Part shown: positions 33,341 to 41,965 of the stretch, piece by piece | Layout: every line of letters begins with the position of its first letter | Numbering within the stretch: the stretch's first letter is position 1 | Assembly (NCBI RefSeq): GCF_001307275.1 | Contig: NZ_CP012831.1 | Location: 1,550,001 to 1,614,000, forward strand | DNA from: Pseudomonas fluorescens | GTDB lineage: Bacteria; Pseudomonadota; Gammaproteobacteria; Pseudomonadales; Pseudomonadaceae | Reading direction: 5' to 3' | DNA: 64,000 nt | The notes under the pieces: generated by a model | What the model was told of the DNA's origin: nothing | Database searches by the model: none | The model's input: the letters and a program-made list of their open reading frames with translations, nothing else | Position numbers and translations under genes: made by a program

Positions 33341-34786
33341 TTACGATCCGATGTAAGAAGTTTTAACCACGGTGTAGAACTCTTGCGCGTAGCGACCTTG
33401 CTCACGCGAACCATAGGACGAACCTTTGCGCCCGCCGAACGGCACGTGGTAATCCACGCCGGCGGTCGGCAGGTTGACCATCACCATGCCCGCCTGGGAA
33501 TGGCGCTTGAAGTGGTTGGCATACTTCAGCGAGGTGGTGGCGATACCGGCGGACAGACCGAACTCGGTGTCGTTGGCCATCGCCAGCGCCGCCTCGTAGT
33601 CGGCCACGCGCACGACGTTGGCCACCGGGCCGAAGATCTCTTCGCGGCTGATGCGCATCGAGGCTTCGCTGTCGGCGAACAGGGTCGGCGCCAGGAAGTA
33701 ACCTTCGGTGTCGCACGTCACCAAACCACCACCGCTCACCAGCCGCGCGCCTTCGCTCTGGCCGATGTCGATGTACTTCAAGTCCTGGCTGAGCTGGGCT
33801 TCGGAAACCACCGGGCCGATGTCGGTGCCGGCCTTCAACGCATGACCGACCTTGATCGACTGCATGCGCTCGGCCATGGCCGCAACGAACTTGTCGTGGA
33901 TGCCGGCGGTGACGATCAGGCGACTGGAGGCCGTGCAACGTTGGCCGGTGGAGTAGAACGCGCTCTGCACCGCCAGTTCGACGGCTTGCTTGAGGTCGGC
34001 GTCGTCGAGGATGATCTGCGGGTTCTTGCCGCCCATCTCCAGCTGCACCTTGGCCTGGCGTGACACGCAGTTGACCGCGATCTGCCGGCCCACGCCCACG
34101 GAACCGGTGAAGCTGATGCCGTCGACTTTCGGGCTGTTGACCAGGACTTCACCGACCACGCGGCCGCTGCCCATCACCAGGTTGAACGCACCGGCCGGGA
34201 AACCGGCGCGGGAAATGATCTCGGCCAGGGCCCAGGCACAGCCCGGCACCAGCTCGGCGGGCTTGATCACCACGCAGTTGCCGTAGGCCAGGGCTGGGGC
34301 GATCTTCCATGCGGGGATGGCGATCGGGAAGTTCCACGGGGTGATCAGGCCGACCACACCGAGGGCTTCACGGGTGACTTCGACGTTGACGCCTGGGCGC
34401 ACTGACGGCACGTAATCGCCCGACAGGCGCAGGCATTCACCGGCGAAGAATTTGAAGATGTTGCCGGCGCGGGTCACTTCGCCGATGGCTTCAGGCAGGG
34501 TCTTGCCCTCTTCCCGGGCCAGCAGTTGGCCGAGTTCTTCGCGGCGGGCGAGGATCTCGCTGCCGACTTTGTCCAGGGCATCGTGACGGGCCTGGATGCC
34601 CGAGGTCGACCAGGCCGGGAAGGCGGCGCGGGCGGCTTCGATGGCGGCATTGACTTGCGCTGCGTCAGCCTTGGCGTATTCACCGATGACATCGGACAAG
34701 TCAGACGGGTTGATGTTGGTGCAATAGTCGGCACCGGCCACCCACTGACCGTTGATGTAGTTATCGAAACGCTTTGAATCTGCCAC
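33341..34786 (-). CDS. 2,5-dioxovalerate (alpha-ketoglutarate semialdehyde) dehydrogenase
   Basis: 481 residues of the aldehyde dehydrogenase superfamily. N152 (TPWNFP), general base E250 (QLEMGGKNP) and nucleophile C284 (STGQRCTASS) are in place. With kdgD and garD nearby it should oxidise alpha-ketoglutarate semialdehyde to alpha-ketoglutarate, the last step of hexarate breakdown. The GTG at 34786 follows a strong AGGAGGAGC, so it is preferred over upstream codons. Confidence 0.92.
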   Translation of the reverse strand: MADSKRFDNYINGQWVAGADYCTNINPSDLSDVIGEYAKADAAQVNAAIEAARAAFPAWSTSGIQARHDALDKVGSEILARREELGQLLAREEGKTLPEAIGEVTRAGNIFKFFAGECLRLSGDYVPSVRPGVNVEVTREALGVVGLITPWNFPIAIPAWKIAPALAYGNCVVIKPAELVPGCAWALAEIISRAGFPAGAFNLVMGSGRVVGEVLVNSPKVDGISFTGSVGVGRQIAVNCVSRQAKVQLEMGGKNPQIILDDADLKQAVELAVQSAFYSTGQRCTASSRLIVTAGIHDKFVAAMAERMQSIKVGHALKAGTDIGPVVSEAQLSQDLKYIDIGQSEGARLVSGGGLVTCDTEGYFLAPTLFADSEASMRISREEIFGPVANVVRVADYEAALAMANDTEFGLSAGIATTSLKYANHFKRHSQAGMVMVNLPTAGVDYHVPFGGRKGSSYGSREQGRYAQEFYTVVKTSYIGS

Positions 34787-34825
34787 GGATGCTCCTCCTA
34801 ACAAAAAGCCTGTCTGGTCTTGAGG

Positions 34826-34850
34826 CGTTCCCCCGCAGCGCGTGGGAACG
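34826..34850. repeat. GTTCCC...GGGAAC hairpin repeat
   Basis: Inverted repeat CGTTCCC/GGGAACG with a 11-base centre, followed by ATCA. The same family occurs as a longer perfect palindrome at 42697-42728. Lies between the kdgD terminator and the dehydrogenase RBS. Confidence 0.7.
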
Positions 34851-34863
34851 ATCAAGCCTTACG

Positions 34864-34889
34864 CAAAAAGCCGCTGATTACTCAGCGGC
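34864..34889 (-). terminator. intrinsic terminator between kdgD and the dehydrogenase gene
   Basis: Minus strand: perfect 8-bp stem GCCGCTGA/TCAGCGGC with a 4-base loop followed by TTTTTGCG. It begins 13 bases after the kdgD stop. It should terminate many transcripts and so make kdgD more abundant than the downstream genes, or require a second promoter for them. Confidence 0.8.
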
Positions 34890-34902
34890 CTTGTCGGGTC
34901 TG

Positions 34903-35814
34903 TTATTGCTTGCCTTGCTTGTCGATCAGCGCGGCCAGGGCTTCGTATTCTTCTGGCAGCAGATCGGTCAGCGGCGTGCGCACAGGACCTGCGTCGTAGC
35001 CAACGATTTTCGCGCCGGCCTTGACGATGCTCACGGCGTAACCGGCCTTGCGGTTACGGATGTCCAGGTAAGGCAGGAAGAAGTCGTCGATGATCTTGCC
35101 GACGGTCTCGTGATCGTCGCGGGCAATGGCGTGGTAGAAGTCCATCGCGGTTTTCGGGATGAAGTTGAACACCGCCGAGGAGTAGACCGGAACGCCCAGG
35201 GCCTTGTAGGCCGCGGCGTAGACTTCAGCGGTCGGCAGGCCGCCCAGGTAGCTGAAACGATCGCCGAGGCGACGACGGATCGACACCATCAGTTCGATAT
35301 CGCCCAGGCCATCCTTGTAGCCGATCAGGTTCGGGCAGCGCTCGGCCAGTTGTTCCAGCTGAGTGGCGTTCAGGCGGCAGACGTTGCGGTTGTACACCAC
35401 CACGCCGATCTTTACCGATTTGCACACGGCTTCAACGTGGGCGGCAACGCCGTCCTGGCTGGCTTCGGTCAGGTAGTGCGGCAGCAGCAGCAGGCCCTTG
35501 GCACCCAGGCGCTCGGCTTCTTGAGCGTATTCGATGGCCTGGCGGGTGGCACCGCCAACACCGGCAAGGATTGGCACGCTGGTGGCGCAGGTATCGACGG
35601 CGGTCTTGATGACCTGCGAATACTCGCTGGCGGCCAGGGAGAAGAATTCACCAGTGCCGCCCGCTGCGAACAATGCAGAGGCGCCATACGGGGCCAGCCA
35701 CTCGAGGCGCTTGACGTAGCTGTCGCGATTGAAATCGCCTTGGGCAGTGAAATCGGTGACCGGGAACGACAGCAGGCCAGACGAGAGGATGGACTTCAGT
35801 TCTTGTGGATTCAT
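34903..35814 (-). CDS. kdgD: 5-dehydro-4-deoxyglucarate dehydratase
   Basis: 303 residues, DapA-type (beta/alpha)8 aldolase family. Schiff-base lysine K167 in [11 protein letters not shown] and [15 protein letters not shown] phosphate-loop ([11 protein letters not shown]). Decarboxylates and dehydrates 5-dehydro-4-deoxyglucarate to alpha-ketoglutarate semialdehyde. ATG 35814 gives the normal family length; an ATG at 35883 would put the operator-like palindrome inside the coding region. First gene of the galactarate unit. Confidence 0.95.
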   Translation of the reverse strand: MNPQELKSILSSGLLSFPVTDFTAQGDFNRDSYVKRLEWLAPYGASALFAAGGTGEFFSLAASEYSQVIKTAVDTCATSVPILAGVGGATRQAIEYAQEAERLGAKGLLLLPHYLTEASQDGVAAHVEAVCKSVKIGVVVYNRNVCRLNATQLEQLAERCPNLIGYKDGLGDIELMVSIRRRLGDRFSYLGGLPTAEVYAAAYKALGVPVYSSAVFNFIPKTAMDFYHAIARDDHETVGKIIDDFFLPYLDIRNRKAGYAVSIVKAGAKIVGYDAGPVRTPLTDLLPEEYEALAALIDKQGKQ

Positions 35815-35869
35815 TATTCGAACACCCTGGGACGCAAATGATTGTGTGAGATGGTTAAGCTTCGGCCAG

Positions 35870-35893
35870 AAGTTGTAGGTCATCGTACAACTT
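35870..35893 (-). promoter_or_regulatory. operator-like palindrome of the galactarate operon
   Basis: Perfect 8-base arms AAGTTGTA and TACAACTT around an 8-base centre, 56-79 bases upstream of the kdgD ATG. Its minus-strand half GTTGTACGAT recurs exactly at 37574-37583, upstream of the FadR-type regulator gene. Probable binding site for that regulator (inference). Confidence 0.6.
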
Positions 35894-36108
35894 AAATAAT
35901 CTGCGTCAACTGCATTTCGTCATCGAAGGGTAAAAAAGGCCGACGGACCGTTCGTCAGCACTGTCGACTCTGCCAGTAGGCGTGACGGTGTGTTGCAGGC
36001 ATAACGCAGCAGTGGCCGTGCGACCGCCCGGCCGGTGTTTTCTGGCTAGCTATCTAACAGTGAGTCACCGTATGCGACGTGCACGGTCGCCTCACAGGGA
36101 GAGACACC

Positions 36109-36492
36109 ATGGCTAATTTTGCACTGCCCATCCTCACCCAGTTCTCAGGCAACAAACCCGCCGAGAAGGTCACGATCAACCTGTCGAAGCTGGGGGCCAA
36201 TCTGGAAGTCCAGATTCCTGACTCGAATGAAATCTCCGCCGATTGGTCGGTCTACCCGATTCTCGGCGCCAACAAGGATCATCCCGACTGGTCCGGCCAG
36301 CAGGTGGCGGCCGGCACCTGGGACGATGCCAACGACGGCATGGTGAAACTGACGGGGCTGAAAGTCACCGTGCCCAAGGCGGAACTGCAAAAGTATCTGG
36401 GCCGGCAGGTTGAACTGCGCTACCGGTTTGCCAATGAGTCGGGGTATGACTTGTATTCCGACCCGTCAGTGAAGTTGAAGATCGAGCCCTAG
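36109..36492 (+). CDS. uncharacterised beta-rich protein, 127 residues
   Basis: Divergent from kdgD. No signal peptide, no membrane segment, no cysteine. The alternating pattern (EKVTINLSKLGANLEVQIPD, KLTGLKVTVPKAELQKYLG, VELRYRFANESGYDLYSDP) suggests an Ig-like beta-sandwich. It resembles single modules of large repeat proteins I recall from Pseudomonas, but I cannot name a family. ATG 36109 has GGGAGAG upstream; a GTG at 36079 is less likely. No evident link with sugar-acid catabolism. Confidence 0.75.
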   Translation: MANFALPILTQFSGNKPAEKVTINLSKLGANLEVQIPDSNEISADWSVYPILGANKDHPDWSGQQVAAGTWDDANDGMVKLTGLKVTVPKAELQKYLGRQVELRYRFANESGYDLYSDPSVKLKIEP

Positions 36493-36522
36493 GCGCCCAG
36501 GCACGGCGGCGGCTGACCCGAC

Positions 36523-36757
36523 GCCATCGCGAGCAGGCTCGCTCCCACAGGGGGATTGTGGCGGACCTGAATCCAGAGACCACAGGAGATCAATTGTGGG
36601 AGCGAGCTTGCTCGCGAATAGGCCACTCATCCAGCCTATCTATAAGCTGCCCCTCCGCCATCGCGAGCAAGCTCGCTCCCACAGGGGGATTTTGTGGCGG
36701 ACTTTAATCCAGTGATCACAAGAAATCACTGTGGGAGCGAGCCTGCTCGCGATAGCG
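36523..36757. repeat. cluster of four class A REPs
   Basis: Four REP copies at about 36523-36549, 36595-36617, 36658-36682 and 36731-36757 in alternating orientation. Two copies are followed by the shared spacer CAGGGGGATT, then TGTGGCGGAC and AATCCAG, so a REP plus flank was duplicated. Ends 19 bases before the regulator stop. Confidence 0.88.
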
Positions 36758-36775
36758 GTGGCTCGACTGGTCAGA

Positions 36776-37522
36776 TCAACCCTGGGCCTGGGCCTCTTCA
36801 TGAGCCTGGCGCAGCCGCTCGCGGCTATTGGTCAGATGCAGGCGCATGGCCGCACGGGCCGCGTCGGAGTCCTGGCGGGCGATGGCTTCGTAGATTTCCT
36901 CGTGCTCGCGGCTCAGGCGATCCATGTAGTGCTGGTGGTCGTCGTGGGCCAGGCGCGCCGAGTTCAGCCGGGTACGCGGGATGATGCTGGTGCCCAGGTG
37001 GGTCATGATGTCGGTGAAGTAGCGGTTGCCGGTGGACAGGGCGATTTCCAGGTGGAAGGCGAAGTCCGAGGCCACCGCGTCGCTGGCGTGGGCAGCGCTT
37101 TCCTTCAAGGCGTCGAGGGCGGCGCGCATGGTCGCCAGTTGTTCGTCGCTGCGGCGCTGCGCCGCGAGCCCGGCGGATTCCACTTCCAGGCTGATGCGCA
37201 GCTCCAGGATCGCCAGCACGTCCCGCAAGGTGACGACCGTGGCCGGGTCGATGCGAAAACCGCTCGGGCTGGGCGTGTCCAGCACGAAGGTGCCGATGCC
37301 ATGGCGGGTTTCCACCTGGCCGGCGGCCTGCAACCGGGAAATCGCCTCGCGCACCACGGTGCGGCTGACGCCATGGGCTTCCATGATCGCCGACTCGGTG
37401 GGCAATTTATCGCCACGCTTGAGCAGGCCATCGCGAATCTGCTCGGTCAGCACCGTCACCAGCTCCTGCGCCAGGCTGCGGCGCTTGCGGGGAAGGCGGG
37501 GTATGTCGATCGGGTTTTCCAT
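36776..37522 (-). CDS. GntR-family regulator, FadR subfamily (FCD domain)
   Basis: 248 residues. N-terminal winged helix (LTEQIRDGLLKRGDKLPTESAIM, GVSRTVVREAISRLQAAGQV) and C-terminal all-helical FCD domain with metal-ligand-like D/H residues (FHLEIALSTGNRYF, HEEIYEAIARQDSDAARAAMRLH). The position next to the kdgD-garD cluster and the operator-like sequence shared by both promoters make it the likely galactarate/glucarate-responsive repressor. Confidence 0.9.
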   Translation of the reverse strand: MENPIDIPRLPRKRRSLAQELVTVLTEQIRDGLLKRGDKLPTESAIMEAHGVSRTVVREAISRLQAAGQVETRHGIGTFVLDTPSPSGFRIDPATVVTLRDVLAILELRISLEVESAGLAAQRRSDEQLATMRAALDALKESAAHASDAVASDFAFHLEIALSTGNRYFTDIMTHLGTSIIPRTRLNSARLAHDDHQHYMDRLSREHEEIYEAIARQDSDAARAAMRLHLTNSRERLRQAHEEAQAQG

Positions 37523-37573
37523 TGTGTCTGTGTCTCGGCAAGCGGCTGAATGACAACATCATAGCGCAACGTG

Positions 37574-37583
37574 GTTGTACGAT
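37574..37583 (+). promoter_or_regulatory. regulator-promoter half-site GTTGTACGAT
   Basis: Identical ten bases to the half-site in the kdgD operator (35882-35891, opposite strand), 52 bases upstream of the regulator ATG. ACAAC at 37552-37556 could be the other arm. Suggests autoregulation. Confidence 0.4.
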
Positions 37584-37628
37584 CACCGTGGGTGCAGTGG
37601 CGAGTCGAGGGCTGACACCGAGTCGCCT

Positions 37629-37788
37629 TCATCGCGAGCAGGCTCGCTCCCACATCGGATCGGTTATAGACATGAACATCCGATTCACCACAAACCCTTG
37701 TGGGAGCGAGCTTGCTCGCGATGGCGGAGGGTCAGCCACATCAACATCAACTGATACACCGCTATCGCGAGCAAGCTCGCTCCCACAG
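37629..37788. repeat. three class A REPs downstream of the ABC exporter gene
   Basis: REP copies at about 37629-37654, 37698-37724 and 37761-37788, alternating orientation. The pattern resembles 30137-30297. The cluster ends 11 bases before the exporter stop codon. Confidence 0.88.
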
Positions 37789-37799
37789 GTCTTGGGTGT

Positions 37800-39527
37800 T
37801 TATGCTGTCACGGTGCGCTCCACCAGTTGGCCATTTTCGATACGCACATGTCGCGGATGGAAACGTTTCAAACTGCTTCGGTGGCCGACGCTGACGATGC
37901 TCAGGCCCGGCAACTGGTCGATCAGCGCCTGGTACAGCGTCGCCTCGTCTTCTTCGTCCATCGCCGACGTGGCTTCGTCCATGTACAACCATTGCGGTGC
38001 ATAAAGCAATGCACGGGCAAAGGCCAGGCGTTGTTGCTCGCCAGGCGAGAGCATGCGCTGCCAGTGGTTGCTTTCATCCAGTCGCGGGATCAGGTGCGGC
38101 AGGCGGCAGGTTTCCAGCACCTGTGCATAACGTTCGTTGGGGTAGACGTCGCCAGCCTGTGGATAACTCAACACTTCCCGCAGGCTGCCAATGGGCAGAT
38201 AGGGCTTTTGCGGCAGGAACAGGTAACGCGCCGCCGGAAGCCGGATCGTCCCGTGCCCCGCGGGCCACAAATGTCCCATCGCGCGAAACAGGGTCGACTT
38301 GCCACTGCCGGAACGACCGCTGAGCATGACCCGCTCGCCCGGTGCCACGCTCATATCGGCGTTGTCGAGCAGATGACGACCGTCGGCCAGATCCAAGCCG
38401 AGGTTATGAACCGCCAACGCACTCCCCTGGTTCTGCACATCGATGGCCGGCACGCGGTCTTCGTTGTCGCTCATGGCCTGGCGGAAGCTCAACAGACGAT
38501 CACAGGTGGCGCGCCACGCGGCAAGGTCGGCGTAGGCGCTGATGAACCAACTGAAGTTCTCCTGCACATTGCCGAAGGCCGAGTTGATCTGCATGAGCTC
38601 GCCCAGCTGGATCTTGCCGGCGAAGTAGCGCGGCGCGGCAACGATGAACGGGAAGATGATCGCGATCTGGCCGTAGCCGGAGGTGAAGAACGTCAGGCGC
38701 TTGGACACCCGCATGATGTCCCAGAAGTTATGCCAGACCAGGCCGAAGCGCCCGCTCAGGCGGCGGTTCTCGTTCGGTTCGCCGTTGTACAGCGCAATGC
38801 TTTCGGCGTTTTCACGCACCCGGACCATGGAGAAACGCAGGTCGGCTTCGAAGCGTTGCTGGTTGTTGTTCAGCCCGATCAGGCGTCGGCCGATCAGGTG
38901 CGTCAACCAACTGCCCACCGCCGCATATACCAGGGCGCACCAGAACATGTAGCCGGGGATGGTGTAGCCGAACACTTCGATGCTGCCGGACACGCCCCAC
39001 AAGATGATCGAGAACGACACCAGGCTGACCACGGTGCGCAGCAATCCCAGCCCCAGGCCCAGGGTATTGGTGGTGAAACTGTTGAGGTCTTCGGAAATCC
39101 GCTGGTCCGGGTTGTCGGTATAGCCGCCCTGCTCCAGCCGGTAGTAATTCTTGTTGCCCAGCCAGCGGGCGAAATGCTGCTCGGTGAGCCAGGCCCGCCA
39201 ACGAATGGTGAGCATCTGCGTGAGGTACAAGCGATAGACGGCGCCGAGGATCGCCACCGCCGCGATGCCGCAGAAATACAGGATCAACTGCCAGAACGCC
39301 GCGCTGTCCTTCTCTTGCAGGGCGTTGTAGAAATCCTTGTACCAACTGTTGATCCACACCGAGATCGCCACGCTGAACAACGACAGCGCGATGACCGCGA
39401 TCAACAGCGTCCAGGCCTTGCCCTTCTCCTCACTGCGCCAGTACGGCGTGGTCATTTGCCAGACACGGCGGAAAAACTGCCCGCGCACCGCGTCATTGAC
39501 CGCGGAATATTCAGCGTTCTGATTCAT
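37800..39527 (-). CDS. ABC transporter permease/ATPase, SbmA-BacA/YddA type
   Basis: 575 residues. N-terminal SbmA/BacA-like membrane domain with six helices (WTLLIAVIALSLFSVAISVW; WRAWLTEQHFARWLGNKNYY, NPDQRISEDLNSF) fused to an ATPase domain: Walker A GRSGSGKS, signature LSPGEQQRLAFARALL, Walker B QWLYMDEATSAMDE. The first signature Gly is replaced by Pro (LSPGE), common in this subfamily. Related proteins move peptides, cobalamin or fatty-acid-like substrates. Single gene; no linked substrate gene. Confidence 0.88.
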   Translation of the reverse strand: MNQNAEYSAVNDAVRGQFFRRVWQMTTPYWRSEEKGKAWTLLIAVIALSLFSVAISVWINSWYKDFYNALQEKDSAAFWQLILYFCGIAAVAILGAVYRLYLTQMLTIRWRAWLTEQHFARWLGNKNYYRLEQGGYTDNPDQRISEDLNSFTTNTLGLGLGLLRTVVSLVSFSIILWGVSGSIEVFGYTIPGYMFWCALVYAAVGSWLTHLIGRRLIGLNNNQQRFEADLRFSMVRVRENAESIALYNGEPNENRRLSGRFGLVWHNFWDIMRVSKRLTFFTSGYGQIAIIFPFIVAAPRYFAGKIQLGELMQINSAFGNVQENFSWFISAYADLAAWRATCDRLLSFRQAMSDNEDRVPAIDVQNQGSALAVHNLGLDLADGRHLLDNADMSVAPGERVMLSGRSGSGKSTLFRAMGHLWPAGHGTIRLPAARYLFLPQKPYLPIGSLREVLSYPQAGDVYPNERYAQVLETCRLPHLIPRLDESNHWQRMLSPGEQQRLAFARALLYAPQWLYMDEATSAMDEEDEATLYQALIDQLPGLSIVSVGHRSSLKRFHPRHVRIENGQLVERTVTA

Positions 39528-39557
39528 GGTTAAGGCTCAATAGGGAAAAGAACTAGT

Positions 39558-39710
39558 GTCATGTTTCGCAAATACGTTTCTTTTTGACGAGTGGCTGTTG
39601 TCGTCAGGCAAGGCGCCGCGACGAGTCATAGCCCGCTATGGCGAGGAGCGGCAACGCAGCATGACGGCAACAGACGCCGTCAAAAAGGAACAGTATTTGT
39701 GATACATGAC
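39558..39710. mobile_element. 153-bp near-palindromic element, MITE-like
   Basis: Left arm 39558-39632 and right arm 39635-39710 are near-complete reverse complements around a 2-base centre (CC). Outer ends read GTCATGT and ACATGAC; inner ends CATAGC and GCTATG; conserved blocks include TTTTTGACG and GTTG.CGTCA. No open frame. It lies between the ABC exporter start and the roxR stop. A non-autonomous transposon is the most economical explanation; a bidirectional terminator role is possible. Confidence 0.6.
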
Positions 39711-39778
39711 GCTGGGGCCGATCATAAAGCAACGGCCCGATGTGTCGCGAGGGTGGACAACACCTGTTCAGCGCAGGT

Positions 39779-40339
39779 TCAGCGACGCACGGGACGCTTT
39801 TGCAGTTTGCGCTGCAAGGTCCGCCGGTGCATGCCCAGGGCGCGGGCCGTGGCGGAGATATTGCCCTCGTGCTCGGTCAGCACCCTCTGGATGTGTTCCC
39901 ATTGCAGGCGATCCACCGACATGGGGTTTTCCGGCACCAGGGTGTCGAGGTCGGCGTGCTCGGACAACAGCGCCGCCAATACGTCATCGGCATCCGCCGG
40001 CTTGCACAGGTAATTGCAGGCGCCGCGCTTGATGGCTTCGACCGCGGTGGCGATGCTCGAATAACCGGTGAGGATCACCACACGCATTTCCGGGTCCAGC
40101 TCCAGCAACTTGGGCAGCAGCACCAGGCCGGAATCGCCGTCCATTTTCAGGTCCAGGGCGGCGTAGTCCGGCAGGTCGGCCTGGGCGATGGTCAGGCCCT
40201 CTTCGGCGGAACCGGCGGTGCTGACGCGAAAACCGCGGCGGGACATGGCCCGGGCCATGACGCGGGTGAAGGTGGCGTCGTCATCCACCAGCAACAGGTG
40301 CGGCAGTTCTTCGCCGTCGACTTGGATCTCGTCACTCAT
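39779..40339 (-). CDS. roxR: redox response regulator RoxR (PrrA/RegA family)
   Basis: 186 residues. Receiver domain with phospho-acceptor D63 (AALDLKMDGDSG) and the K in LCKPADADD. The Fis-type helix-turn-helix (GNISATARALGMHRRTLQRKL) fills the C-terminus, as in RegA/PrrA/ActR regulators. Controls cyanide-insensitive oxidase and other respiration genes in pseudomonads. Overlaps roxS by 4 bases. Confidence 0.95.
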   Translation of the reverse strand: MSDEIQVDGEELPHLLLVDDDATFTRVMARAMSRRGFRVSTAGSAEEGLTIAQADLPDYAALDLKMDGDSGLVLLPKLLELDPEMRVVILTGYSSIATAVEAIKRGACNYLCKPADADDVLAALLSEHADLDTLVPENPMSVDRLQWEHIQRVLTEHEGNISATARALGMHRRTLQRKLQKRPVRR

Positions 40340-41595
40340 GTTTCGTCTCCTCGGTCGGCATGGGGCAGGCGCAGCTCGGTGAGCGTGCCGCCTTCCTCAT
40401 GGGGGTAGAGTTTCACCGAGCCGCCGGCGCGTGTCACGCTGGCTTTGCTCAAGAACAGGCCCAGGCCGAAGCCTTTGCCCTTGGTGGTGTAGAACGGCTT
40501 GCCGATCTGCTCGGCAATCGCCAGCGGCACACCGGCACCGTGGTCGCGAATGCAGATGGTCAGTTCATAAGCGTTCCAGTCCAACGCCACTTCCAGGTTG
40601 TCGGGACAGGCATCGGCGGCATTGTTCAGCAGGTTCAACAGTGCTTGGGTCAGGTCTGGCGGCGGCGCCATGCGCGGCACCACGCCCTTGCCCAGGCACT
40701 GGAAGCGATAACTGGCTTCCGGGCGCATCAGGTGCCAGCGGTTCAGCGCATCGTCGAGCCAGAAGGTGACCGCCTGCATGTCGATGTCCAGCCGGCGATT
40801 GGCCTCGGCGGCACGCACCAGGTATTGCAGGGTTTCCTTGCAGAGCTTGACCTGGTCCTGGAGCACGCTGAGATCGTCCTGCAGTGCCGGGTCGTGATGG
40901 TCCTGGCGCATTTCCTTGAGCAGCACGCTCATGGTCGCCAGCGGTGTACCCAATTCATGGGCGGCACCGGCAGCCTGGGTTGCCACGGCCAGCAATTGCT
41001 CGTCCCGCAGGCCCTCCTCACGACGGATGGCCCGCAGCTCTTCCTGGCGGCGCAGCTCCTCGGCCATGCGCGCGGCAAAAAACGTGATGACCGCCGCCGC
41101 CAGGGCGAAACTCAGCCACATGCCGTAGATCTGCAGGTTCTCCCGGGCGATGGGAAAGGTTTCCAGCGGGTAGAAGCGCGCCAGCAGCAAGGTGTACAGC
41201 GCCAGGGCGATGCCGGAAAGGATCAGCGAAAACCGCCACGGCAACGTCACCGCGGCGATGGTCAGCGGCACCAGGTAATAAGAGACGAAGGGGTTGGTGG
41301 AGCCGCCGGAGAAATACAGCAACGCGCTGTGGATAAACAAGTCGCCGGCCAGCTGCACGGCATATTCCAGCTCGGTCACCGGCCACGAGGCACGCAGGCG
41401 AATCGCCGTCAGCGCGCACAGCACGCTGGAACAGACCAGGGTGATCGCCAGCTGCAGCCAGGGCAGCGGCAGCAGGTCGAACCAATAGGCGAGCCCCACG
41501 GAGCCGGCCTGGGCCGCCAGGACCAGAATACGGATAAACGTCAGGCGCCAGAGGTTCTGGCGGGAAGCGGAAGTCATTTGCAAAGGGGCGAGCAT
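40336..41595 (-). CDS. roxS: redox sensor histidine kinase RoxS (PrrB/RegB family)
   Basis: 419 residues. Six-helix membrane domain with the quinone-site motif GGSTNPF (97-103), H-box H213 in GAAHELGTPLATM, N-box LLNLLNNAADACPDN, then DHGAGVP and GLGLFLSKA. It senses the respiratory quinone or redox state and phosphorylates RoxR. ATG 41595 is preferred because of AGGAG 9 bases upstream. Confidence 0.95.
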   Translation of the reverse strand: MLAPLQMTSASRQNLWRLTFIRILVLAAQAGSVGLAYWFDLLPLPWLQLAITLVCSSVLCALTAIRLRASWPVTELEYAVQLAGDLFIHSALLYFSGGSTNPFVSYYLVPLTIAAVTLPWRFSLILSGIALALYTLLLARFYPLETFPIARENLQIYGMWLSFALAAAVITFFAARMAEELRRQEELRAIRREEGLRDEQLLAVATQAAGAAHELGTPLATMSVLLKEMRQDHHDPALQDDLSVLQDQVKLCKETLQYLVRAAEANRRLDIDMQAVTFWLDDALNRWHLMRPEASYRFQCLGKGVVPRMAPPPDLTQALLNLLNNAADACPDNLEVALDWNAYELTICIRDHGAGVPLAIAEQIGKPFYTTKGKGFGLGLFLSKASVTRAGGSVKLYPHEEGGTLTELRLPHADRGDET

Positions 41596-41708
41596 GAGCT
41601 CTCCTGATGAGCGCTCCAGGCGGATCGCACGGAGTATAACCAAGGCGGGGGTTGCAGCGGCAGATATGCGGCAAAGCGCCACAGCTCTCAATGCTGCATA
41701 TACCCCTT

Positions 41709-41837
41709 GTGGCGAGGGAGCTTGCTCCCGCTGGCCTGCGCAGCAGGCCCAACCCCGGCGCCGCGTTGTGTCAGATGAATGGAGCCGCTGCTTTTAGGGC
41801 CGCTTCGCGCCCCAGCGGGAGCAAGCTCCCTCGCCAC
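41709..41837. repeat. REPIN (class B) between roxS and the SIMPL gene
   Basis: Inverted pair GTGGCGAGGGAGCTTGCTCC with complement, inner hairpins CTGCGCAGCAG and CGCTTCGCG. Lies between the divergent starts of roxS and the SIMPL gene. Confidence 0.9.
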
Positions 41838-41873
41838 GGGGCTCTTCATTGGCTTCAGGTATCTGTATAGAAG

Positions 41874-41902
41874 TTGTAACTGTGCGAACCCACCCATAAA
41901 AG
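41874..41902 (+). promoter_or_regulatory. candidate promoter of the SIMPL-domain gene
   Basis: TTGTAA, 17 bases, TAAAAG (4 of 6 matches in each), 64 bases before the ATG. Weak match; no other candidate is clearer between the REP pair and the gene. Confidence 0.3.
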
Positions 41903-41965
41903 CTAGAGTCTTATCCTTCACGCAGGCCCGGACCTTACCCCTGCGCCTCATCCCAAGGAGCTTTC

